A stretch of DNA of 18,984 nt. Source: CAZQRW01 sp964596115 (lineage in GTDB: Bacteria; Hydrothermota; UBA3072; B12-G15). Both the position numbers and the translations under genes were made by a program. Below the pieces are notes generated by a model. It was given only the letters and a program-made list of their open reading frames with translations, did not search any database and was not told the origin of the DNA. Shown here in pieces: positions 5,797-12,947 of the stretch; position 1 is the stretch's first letter, and the number at the start of each line of letters is the position of its first letter. The stretch spans positions 1 through 18,984 of the forward strand of contig CAZQRW010000039.1 of the NCBI GenBank assembly GCA_964596115.1, in the 5' to 3' direction.

Positions 5797-6884
5797 TGGT
5801 TGATGTAGGCGGACTACTCTCGAAAATGGTGCAAAGCAATGCATCTGATATGATATTAAAAAATGATAGCCCTCCAATTATGAGAATTTATGGTGACCTT
5901 ATAAAGCTTGACGATCATTCAAATATAACAGCTGAGGATACTGATAGGATAGCTAAGAATGTTCTGACAGAGCAGCAGTATGAACGTTTTATCCATACGA
6001 ATGAGATGGATGTTGCAGTAAATGTGCCTAACCTTGCAAGGTTCAGAGTGAACCTTTTTAAGCAGAAAAAAATAATAGGGATGGTCTTTAGAAGGATTCC
6101 CCATAATATCCCTGAATTGGAAGATGGCAAGTATAATTTCCCCCCTATTCTGAAGGATTTTGCGATGAAGCCAAGGGGATTGTTGCTGGTGACAGGTCCC
6201 TCTGGTTGTGGTAAATCCACTACCATTGCCTCAATGATAAATTATAGAAATAAGAAGGACGCCTGTCACATTATTACAGTTGAGGATCCAATTGAATTTA
6301 TATACAAGGATGAAAAGGCTATAATTGACCAGAGAGAGGTGGGTAGAGATACCAAATCCTTTGCCAATGCAATAAAATATGCATTGAGGCAAGACCCAGA
6401 TGTTATAGTGGTTGGAGAGATGAGGGATCTTGAGACTATTTCACTGGCAATTACAGCTGCAGAGACAGGTCACCTGGTGCTTTCCTCTCTTCATACAAAT
6501 AATGCTGTTGAAACAATTGATAGGATAATAGATGTGTTTCCACCATTTCAGCAGAGGCAGATAAGGCTTCAGTTGAGTGCTAACCTGATAGGAGTGGTAT
6601 CTCAAATCCTCCTGAAGAAGAAAAACAAAAGGGGACTTATACCAGGGTTTGAAATAATGGTTTCAATAGCAGCAATACGAAAACTTATCAGGGAGGCGAA
6701 AACACATCAGATGCCATCGGTTATGCAGACAATGGTAAAAGAGGGTATGAGAACTATGAATATGTCTCTTGTCAGTCTTGTAGCCTCAGGAAAGGTTTCC
6801 CCTTATGAAGCGGAGATTAATTCGCCCAATCTGGAAGAGTTTAGAGAAATGATGGCAAAGTACAAAAAACCTGAAGAGAGATAA
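5796..6884 (+). CDS. PilT/PilU-family type IV pilus ATPase (second copy)
   Basis: A 362-residue paralogue of the preceding ATPase, starting at the base where that gene ends (TAATG), so the two are translationally coupled. The order of parts is the same: 'ASDMILKNDSPP' at 16-27, Walker A GPSGCGKS (134-141), Asp box VEDPIEF (162-168), Walker B IVVGEMRD (204-211) and His box LHTNNAVETIDRIIDVFP (232-249). This copy keeps an almost classical AIRKLIREAKTHQ (293-305), the PilT retraction motif, where the first copy has GIKNAVRE. Paired retraction ATPases (PilT with PilU) are common in type IV pilus bacteria, PilU helping PilT under load. The sequences alone do not settle which copy plays which role. 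The last gene before a 227-base intergenic region. Confidence 0.9.
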   Translation: MVDVGGLLSKMVQSNASDMILKNDSPPIMRIYGDLIKLDDHSNITAEDTDRIAKNVLTEQQYERFIHTNEMDVAVNVPNLARFRVNLFKQKKIIGMVFRRIPHNIPELEDGKYNFPPILKDFAMKPRGLLLVTGPSGCGKSTTIASMINYRNKKDACHIITVEDPIEFIYKDEKAIIDQREVGRDTKSFANAIKYALRQDPDVIVVGEMRDLETISLAITAAETGHLVLSSLHTNNAVETIDRIIDVFPPFQQRQIRLQLSANLIGVVSQILLKKKNKRGLIPGFEIMVSIAAIRKLIREAKTHQMPSVMQTMVKEGMRTMNMSLVSLVASGKVSPYEAEINSPNLEEFREMMAKYKKPEER

Positions 6885-7111
6885 GGGATAAAAATAGTTT
6901 TGAACATTACAGGGGATTAATAAAAAATTTTTCAACGATCTACCTAACCCATTGTAGATTCCCGTTTTAGATAGCCGATAAAGAAAAAAAAATAAGTAAA
7001 AAAAACTCTTGACAAAAAATTTTTATTTGTTTATACTTTACTACATCTTATTGTTATTGGTCGATAGAGCATGATGGAAGGATTTAATAACCTTAAAGAA
7101 GGGGGTGTCAT
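6885..7111 (+). promoter_or_regulatory. Intergenic regulatory region between the pilus genes and the surface operon
   Basis: This is the largest non-coding gap in the window. It contains two copies of the 11-mer AAAAAATTTTT (6922-6932 and 7014-7024). It also has an imperfect hairpin, ATCTAC/GTAGAT (6938-6943 with 6954-6959, ten-base loop), followed by a short TTTT (6965-6968), a poor terminator at best. A-tracts at about 6980-7006 precede the promoter described separately. The leader downstream of the promoter (about 7044-7111) shows no riboswitch fold that I can recognise. Confidence 0.5.
7009..7037 (+). promoter_or_regulatory. Strong sigma70-type promoter of the surface operon
   Basis: A perfect -35 TTGACA (7009-7014), a 17-base spacer and TATACT (7032-7037, five of six) make the best promoter in the window. 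Runs of A just upstream resemble an UP element, and the spacer begins with AAAAAATTTTT, which should bend the DNA. Transcription should begin near 7044, giving a leader of about 68 bases to the TonB-receptor start at 7112. Confidence 0.75.
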
Positions 7112-9823
7112 ATGCGTAGGTTGTTTGGTTTTACACTCTTTTTTCTAACCTTATCTATGCTCGCCGGTACGACAGGTAAAATTGTCGGTCGGGTCTACGA
7201 TGCTCAAACAAAGCAAGGACTTCCAGGTGTTAATGTCATCATTGAGGGGACTTCAATGGGTGCAGCAACGGACCCTGACGGTTATTTTATCATCATGAAT
7301 GTACCGCCAGCAAAGTATAAAGTGACAGCTCAGATGATTGGTTACCAATCTCTAACGATTGAAGATGTAGAAGTTATATCAGATCTTACAGTTACCCTTG
7401 ATTTTCCTTTAAAACCTACCACAGTAAAGATTAAAGGGGTGACAGTTACTGCAAAGAGGCCTATTATTCGAAAGGATGTAACTACTTCCGTAGCAATAAT
7501 CGATGCAGAACAGATGAATGCAATACCTGTTAACACAGTCCAGGCGGCGGTTCGACAGTCTGCTGGTATTGTGGCTGGTCACGTAAGAGGAGGAAGGAGT
7601 TCTGAGGTGGTCTATATGGTTGATGGTATTGAGATGAGAGATCCATATCTTGGTAATTTTGATTCCCATGTGCCTCAGATCAGCGTTCAGGAAACCTCTG
7701 TGTTTACAGGCGGATTTGGTGCCGAATATGGTAGCGCACAATCTGGTGTAGTAAACATTGTGACAAAGGAAGCACCAAGCACTCACATCAGCCTCAATTT
7801 AAGAGGTAGAACAAATGATGCAATGGGAGTAGAAGGATTACAGGACGTCATTGATAAGAATGCCAAGGGATGGAAGCCTGGTGATTCTTTAAACTGGCAG
7901 GCAGAAAAGTATAAGAGGTTAGATTTTCTTCTTGGCGTTCCTATCGTGCGTAAAATGCTTGGTATGGTAGTCTCTGGTGAGATCTTTAAGACAAACGGAC
8001 TTCATCCCCATCAGGATGACTTTATGAGGTCATTCGATGGTAAGATTACCATTCACCCCTCACCATCAATAAAGATGACTATTCATGGTCTGTATACGCT
8101 TGAAGACTACCTTGGTTATAGCGCTCAGTGGAAGTATAACCTTGAAAACCTCCCAGATTATAAAGCGAATACATATGCCGTTGGAGTCAACTTTTCCCAT
8201 GCTATTTCCCCTAAGACCTATTGGGAGTTAAAAGTTAACAGGTACTTTACTAAATTGGATGTAAATGTCTTTGAGGATGGTAGTTTCGATTTGAACGGGG
8301 ATGGTTACATAAATTCTACTGATTCAACTGTTACTGTAAGGGAGGTTACAGCCTTTGGTGATACCATTGTCCACCATTATGCCAGTGACAGGAATGGGAT
8401 TGATGATTTTGCAGATGTTGACCACGATAGAAACGTAGAGATAGATAACCTGGGCGAACTTGGATACGATTGGCCCCAGCTTTACAATTATCCTTTTGTA
8501 AGGAATCAGGATATAAATGGATTCATTATCAGTGGGTATTACAGAATTGCATGGCAGCAAGATGCTCACGCTATAAACACAGCAAGGTGGGATCTGACAA
8601 GTCAGGTCACAAAGAATCACCAGCTAAAGATGGGCTTAGAGGGCAAATACTTTGAAATATTTAGGTACAGAGCCGATATGGCATCGGGGGGAAATATATA
8701 TATGACTTATGACAAAGCCTTCCCCCATTCATTTGCTGGATATATTCAGGATAAGATGGAATTTAAAGACTTTATTGTAAATGCTGGATTCAGGTATGAT
8801 TTCTTTGATGCAAACGCTTACGTACCTAAAGATCCATATCATCCTGTTACTGATGTCAATGTGGGTGGAGAAATTTTAAATCCCGTAAAATCATCGCCGA
8901 GCTGGAAGATAAGCCCCAGGATAGGATTCTCCTTCCCCATAACAGAAGTGGATGTTCTCCACTTTACATACGGGCATTATTTCCAGATTCCTCCAATGTA
9001 TATCCTCTATAGGAATAAAACCTGGGATTTCAGTGGGGCATTCCCTATGGTGGGGAATCCCGATATCTCCCCGGAAAAGACGGTATCCTATGAGGTTGGT
9101 GTAAAGCATGCATTTACTGATCAAATGAGGCTCGATGTAACCATATATATGAAAGATATAACTGGATTGACTGATACAGAGCAGATATTCTACACCCCTG
9201 TTAACTACTATACTATTTATGGTAATGCAGACTATGGTAGTGCAAGGGGTATAGAGGTAACATTTACAAAGAGACCTGGTGGCATGCCCGATTTTCTTAC
9301 TTGGAATGTTTCCTATACATACGGAATTGCCAGGGGTAAGTCTTCTTCTACCAGACAGAATTATGATTATATTTGGGCTGGATATGTTGTGCCCGCTGAG
9401 GAGCACTACCTTGATTGGGATCAAAGACATACGGTTAGCGCAAGTATTGGTTTCGTTTCACCAGCAGGGAGAAATTTATTCAACATTCCAGGATTGAACG
9501 ATGTGAGCATTAACTTCCTTACAAACTATGGTAGTGGTCTTCCCTGGACCCCTCCATCGAGATCAAAGGTCCAGAATATAAATGAAGGAAGAAGGCCTTA
9601 TACGATAAGTACAGATGCAAGGATAACCAAGAATTTTACACTGGGTAAACTGAAACCCGGACTGCTTATAGATATCTATAATCTCTTTGATAAAAAGAAT
9701 ACATTAAGCATATCTGATGCAGAGTGGTATAATGTCTATCACGACCCAGCAGGGAGATATGACGATCCTACTCGATATTCTGCAAGAAGAAGAATGAGAA
9801 TTGGTCTTGAAATAAAATGGTAA
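7112..9823 (+). CDS. TonB-dependent outer-membrane receptor with carboxypeptidase-regulatory-like domain
   Basis: A 903-residue outer-membrane transporter that would take up a ligand with energy passed from the inner membrane by TonB-ExbBD. A signal peptide covers about residues 1-20. A CarboxypepD_reg-like beta-sandwich (22-100; GKIVGRVYDAQTKQGLPGVN, 'GTSMGAATDPDGYFIIMNVP') is typical of FCB receptors. A TonB-box-like strand, VKIKGVTVTAKR (105-116), precedes the plug (about 120-220), which has 'VYMVDGIEMRDP', 'GGFGAEYGSAQSGVVNIVTKE'-type plug signatures. The rest is a beta-barrel ending in Ile-Lys-Trp, an aromatic C-terminus usual for barrel insertion. Unusually, an extracellular-loop region carries two Asp-rich loops, DLNGDGYINSTD (393-404) and DVDHDRNVEID (435-445), which look like calcium-binding loops. 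The ATG is supported by AAGGGGGTG. It is the first gene of a surface operon, and the substrate is unknown. Confidence 0.9.
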   Translation: MRRLFGFTLFFLTLSMLAGTTGKIVGRVYDAQTKQGLPGVNVIIEGTSMGAATDPDGYFIIMNVPPAKYKVTAQMIGYQSLTIEDVEVISDLTVTLDFPLKPTTVKIKGVTVTAKRPIIRKDVTTSVAIIDAEQMNAIPVNTVQAAVRQSAGIVAGHVRGGRSSEVVYMVDGIEMRDPYLGNFDSHVPQISVQETSVFTGGFGAEYGSAQSGVVNIVTKEAPSTHISLNLRGRTNDAMGVEGLQDVIDKNAKGWKPGDSLNWQAEKYKRLDFLLGVPIVRKMLGMVVSGEIFKTNGLHPHQDDFMRSFDGKITIHPSPSIKMTIHGLYTLEDYLGYSAQWKYNLENLPDYKANTYAVGVNFSHAISPKTYWELKVNRYFTKLDVNVFEDGSFDLNGDGYINSTDSTVTVREVTAFGDTIVHHYASDRNGIDDFADVDHDRNVEIDNLGELGYDWPQLYNYPFVRNQDINGFIISGYYRIAWQQDAHAINTARWDLTSQVTKNHQLKMGLEGKYFEIFRYRADMASGGNIYMTYDKAFPHSFAGYIQDKMEFKDFIVNAGFRYDFFDANAYVPKDPYHPVTDVNVGGEILNPVKSSPSWKISPRIGFSFPITEVDVLHFTYGHYFQIPPMYILYRNKTWDFSGAFPMVGNPDISPEKTVSYEVGVKHAFTDQMRLDVTIYMKDITGLTDTEQIFYTPVNYYTIYGNADYGSARGIEVTFTKRPGGMPDFLTWNVSYTYGIARGKSSSTRQNYDYIWAGYVVPAEEHYLDWDQRHTVSASIGFVSPAGRNLFNIPGLNDVSINFLTNYGSGLPWTPPSRSKVQNINEGRRPYTISTDARITKNFTLGKLKPGLLIDIYNLFDKKNTLSISDAEWYNVYHDPAGRYDDPTRYSARRRMRIGLEIKW

Positions 9824-9834
9824 GGAGGTTGAGT

Positions 9835-11931
9835 ATGAAAAAATTGCTTGGAATTTTTGTTGCCTTTGTTTTGATTCTTCCATTATCTGCAAGGGTTCAC
9901 AATATTAGTTCAAAGAGTACTTTGGGCAAAGGCGGCAAGGCATGTACTATGGGTTACAAACCACATATCGTTGGTGATGTCTGGAATGTGGAATCGAACT
10001 TTGGGGATTATGGTGACCCAAACGCAAGTAACACAGGGAATCCATCCTATGATTGGCCAGGTGGTTTTGGCTGGTACTATCTATGGGAAGGTGCCTTGTG
10101 GGTTGGGACAAGGTTGGGTGGAACAGACTATGTTACTGCAGCGGATTATTCAATTGGCTATGAATGGGGGCCGGATGACATCAATGCCAGTTGTGGGTGG
10201 GTATATGTAGGACCGGATAAATCACAGATGGATATTGTCTCCTATTACAACGATTACGGTCCTTATGGCAATAATCCAAATCCCATTGGTCTGGATGTGC
10301 TGCAAAAATCTTATCAGTGGTCTGTTGATCCTTACAACAAGTTTATTGTCTATGAGATGTACATATCATATAATAAATCAAACAGTAGTATAGGCGGCCC
10401 TGATGTTCTTAGTCCTGTGTTTGTATCCTGGAAATTTGACGCAGATAACTGTGAGGCAGATGCAACCGACCCTCATCTTGATGACCTCGTATGTTTTGAT
10501 GGTTACACGGGGAATGAATGGATCGGTCTTGCCCACGCCCCGGGTGATACCCTTACAGTGCTTGCAGATAAGAGTGTTCCTGGGGCAGATGGGGTGCCTG
10601 ATTGGGCGCAGATATACGGCGATGACCCGGATGAGAGAACACTTACAGGAGAGACATACTATATCCCCAGGAATATGAGTTACATATATGATGCGGATAA
10701 TCCTAGTACACCTGAGGATGATGAGGGTGAAGGCGGTGCCTGTGCAGGGTATATATTTGGGAGATTGATCTATGCACCCCCTGCAAAGAATGATATGTAT
10801 TTCACCGATGCCAATGGGGACCCTGCAAGATTTCCCCTTGTTTATTCACATGCCTGGTGGAACTGGAACAATGACCCGGGAACGGATGAGAATATGTATG
10901 AATATCAATCTGGGACACATTCAGCTATGAAGGGATATATGTTTATGCCTCATCCATTTGATATAGGTGCAGCAACATTTGACTACAGGTTTCTTTTGAC
11001 TACTGGTCCCTTCAAGATTGCAAATGGAGAGACCTTAAAATTGGTCTATGTTTCTGGTGTTGGTTATGGCCTTGATGGAGGTACTGATACATACTACAAA
11101 AAGGGCTATGTTCCGGGCGCAAGGCAGATATCTGATTATGCAATGACTGCCTACTATATGGGTTCTACCCATAGTGATCCTGCTCATCCCAGTGCACCGG
11201 ATGAGGATTACCACTGGATTATTCCTGTACCACCAGCCGTCCCTGATCTTCACTACAGTGTTGATAAAGGAATTGTAAAACTGGTCTGGTCAAATATTGC
11301 TGAAATAACCCCTGATCCAGTAGATGGAATGTATGACTTTGCAGGATACAGGGTATATAGAAGTGCCTGGAATGTTGGGAATTGGCAGTTGTTAGCCGAA
11401 TATGATACGTCCTATGCACCAAATTATCCTCATACATATGAAGATTCCACTGCTCTTCCTGGTGTCCCATACTACTATTGTGTGGCTTCGTATGATATGG
11501 GTAGGGAGGCTGATACACTTACTGGAAGACCTGCTGTCAAGCCCCTTGAATGTGCCAAGTCGAATTATATGAAGGACGAAAAGGGAGCAGAAATACCGAT
11601 TTATATAACATCTGCCCTTCACTCAGCCCTTGATAGCGTTAAAGTTGTACCTAATCCCTATTATGGTTCTGCAAGCTGGGAGCAACAGTATGAGAATAAG
11701 ATTGCTTTTGCAAACCTTCCAGGTAATTGCAAGATATTAATATTCACTGTGAACGGGGATTTTGTGAAAGAGATAGATCATACAGGCCCCACAGGAACAG
11801 AATTCTGGAATTTGAGATCCCGCAAAGACCTTGAGGTAGCAAGTGGTTTATATATATATAAAATTGAGCAATTTGACGAAAATGGAAAATTTATTGATTC
11901 TACAACAGGCAAATTCGTCATAATCAGATAG
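9835..11931 (+). CDS. Secreted FnIII protein with T9SS-like C-terminal domain, partner of the TonB receptor
   Basis: A 698-residue exported protein. The ATG at 9835 gives a clean signal peptide (MKKLLGIFVAFVLILPLSA) with AAGGAGG at 9822-9828 overlapping the receptor's stop. An in-frame ATG at 9817 would add six residues and has no ribosome site. The mature N-terminal part (about 25-460) is rich in Trp, Tyr, Gly and Asp ('DWPGGFGWYYLWEGALWVG') and looks like a beta-rich surface domain found next to TonB receptors in FCB candidate phyla. Its function is unknown to me. A fibronectin type III-like domain follows at about 465-565 ('FAGYRVYRSAWNVGNW'). The last 100 residues (VKVVPNPYYG ... 'VASGLYIYKIE' ... 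KFVIIR) resemble the Por secretion/T9SS sorting domain, here with a divergent last strand. It may sit on the receptor like SusD on SusC, but no SusD fold is visible. Confidence 0.75.
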   Translation: MKKLLGIFVAFVLILPLSARVHNISSKSTLGKGGKACTMGYKPHIVGDVWNVESNFGDYGDPNASNTGNPSYDWPGGFGWYYLWEGALWVGTRLGGTDYVTAADYSIGYEWGPDDINASCGWVYVGPDKSQMDIVSYYNDYGPYGNNPNPIGLDVLQKSYQWSVDPYNKFIVYEMYISYNKSNSSIGGPDVLSPVFVSWKFDADNCEADATDPHLDDLVCFDGYTGNEWIGLAHAPGDTLTVLADKSVPGADGVPDWAQIYGDDPDERTLTGETYYIPRNMSYIYDADNPSTPEDDEGEGGACAGYIFGRLIYAPPAKNDMYFTDANGDPARFPLVYSHAWWNWNNDPGTDENMYEYQSGTHSAMKGYMFMPHPFDIGAATFDYRFLLTTGPFKIANGETLKLVYVSGVGYGLDGGTDTYYKKGYVPGARQISDYAMTAYYMGSTHSDPAHPSAPDEDYHWIIPVPPAVPDLHYSVDKGIVKLVWSNIAEITPDPVDGMYDFAGYRVYRSAWNVGNWQLLAEYDTSYAPNYPHTYEDSTALPGVPYYYCVASYDMGREADTLTGRPAVKPLECAKSNYMKDEKGAEIPIYITSALHSALDSVKVVPNPYYGSASWEQQYENKIAFANLPGNCKILIFTVNGDFVKEIDHTGPTGTEFWNLRSRKDLEVASGLYIYKIEQFDENGKFIDSTTGKFVIIR

Positions 11932-11943
11932 AGGGGGTGAAAA

Positions 11944-12933
11944 ATGAAAAGGTTTATTCCAATATTGTTGTTATCACCGATCCTGATATTTGGACAGTTT
12001 GCAAAGGTGGGAATAAATGGAGCCAAGTTTCTTGATATTCCTGTAAGTGCGCGTGCTGCAGGTATGGGGGAGGCATACACTGCTGTTTGTGATGATGCAT
12101 CGGCAGTATTTTTTAATCCTGCTGGTATGGCATTGACAAAGGGGTTGAGTGTATTTCTTAATAATACCTACTGGTGGGCTAATATCAATCTCACGACTAT
12201 CAGTGTCGCTCAGAGCCTGGGCATTGCAGGAAATATCGGATTTTTCTACTCTGGACTATCCACAGATGATATGGAGGCAACAACGATTGAAAATCCAGAT
12301 GGAACGGGACAGTTCTTTACTTATGGTGCTTATGAAGCTGGAGTTACCTTCAGTAGATTTATGACTGATAGATTTGCCTTTGGAATTAATGTAAAGATGA
12401 TAAAGGAGGATTATCCCACAGATAATGTCCTGAATGATCATAATGTTTCAGGTTTTGGTGTAGATATAGGTGGCTTCTACCTGACTGGTTTTAGATCGCT
12501 CAGGATTGGACTTGCAATAATGAACTTTGGTCCTGATGTAACGCCAGCAGGTCATTATGACTCCTGGGCGAATGGTAGCATTGAAGAAGCAAACAAAACC
12601 TTTACCAATTACCCTCTTCCTGTGACCTTTAGAAGTGGATTTGCAATGGAGGTTTTTAAGACTGAGGGTGTGGATATTACCGCTTCCTTTGATTTAATCC
12701 ATCCCAGTGATAATATTGAAAGGTATAATTTTGGAACAGAGGCCAACATACTTGATATTTTATATATCAGGGGTGGATATGAGCTTAATAGAGACAAGGA
12801 TATTTCCAACTTTAATGGTGGAATTGGGATTGCCCAGAAATTTGGTATTGGAAAATTTAGATTTGACTACTCCTATTCAAATGGTAATATAATGCCTGGA
12901 ATTCACAGGGTTTCTCTTGCCCTGGGATTTTAA
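11944..12933 (+). CDS. PorV/PorQ-family outer-membrane protein
   Basis: A 329-residue beta-barrel of the PorV/PorQ (UPF0164-like) family. In type IX secretion PorV shuttles secreted cargo from the translocon to the attachment complex on the cell surface. The evidence is a signal peptide (1 to about 17, 'LLLSPILIFG'), the family's opening segment LDIPVSARAAGMGEAY (30-45), then DDASAVFFNPAGMA (50-63), and amphipathic strands to an aromatic end (...HRVSLALGF). The ATG follows GAGGGGGTGA. The gene ends in tandem stops (TAA TAA), the second merging into the next ribosome site. Having a PorV-type gene within an operon of T9SS-tailed proteins supports a dedicated secretion or anchoring role for its neighbours. 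It could also be a plain FadL-like structural barrel. Confidence 0.8.
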   Translation: MKRFIPILLLSPILIFGQFAKVGINGAKFLDIPVSARAAGMGEAYTAVCDDASAVFFNPAGMALTKGLSVFLNNTYWWANINLTTISVAQSLGIAGNIGFFYSGLSTDDMEATTIENPDGTGQFFTYGAYEAGVTFSRFMTDRFAFGINVKMIKEDYPTDNVLNDHNVSGFGVDIGGFYLTGFRSLRIGLAIMNFGPDVTPAGHYDSWANGSIEEANKTFTNYPLPVTFRSGFAMEVFKTEGVDITASFDLIHPSDNIERYNFGTEANILDILYIRGGYELNRDKDISNFNGGIGIAQKFGIGKFRFDYSYSNGNIMPGIHRVSLALGF

Positions 12934-12947
12934 TAAGGAGGGATAGA

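Noticed and set aside
6937..6968. Hairpin with short T run as a terminator after the pilT pair
   Set aside because: Only six Watson-Crick pairs, a ten-base loop, few G-C pairs, and the TTTT is separated from the stem by CCCG. Not a convincing intrinsic terminator.
7044..7111. Riboswitch (for example cobalamin type) in front of the TonB receptor
   Set aside because: The predicted leader is only about 68 bases and has no recognisable aptamer core or strong stems.
7071..7148. Upstream ORF of 25 codons in the leader of the TonB receptor gene, overlapping its start out of frame
   Set aside because: No Shine-Dalgarno before either ATG (7071 or 7074), and the composition is explained by the signal-peptide coding region read in another frame.
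8891..9430. 179-codon - strand ORF within the TonB receptor
   Set aside because: Antisense to a clearly coding barrel region, rich in Ile, Cys and His without domains. A reading-frame shadow.
9817..9834. Longer N-terminus for the FnIII protein starting at the ATG at 9817
   Set aside because: It overlaps the receptor's last codons, has no ribosome site, and adds Arg-rich residues in front of a complete signal peptide. The AAGGAGG at 9822-9828 points to 9835.
7112..12933. Classical SusC/SusD polysaccharide utilisation pair
   Set aside because: The receptor resembles SusC-type proteins in its N-terminal domain, but the next protein has no lipobox and no SusD-type helical repeats, and no glycan-active enzyme is present.
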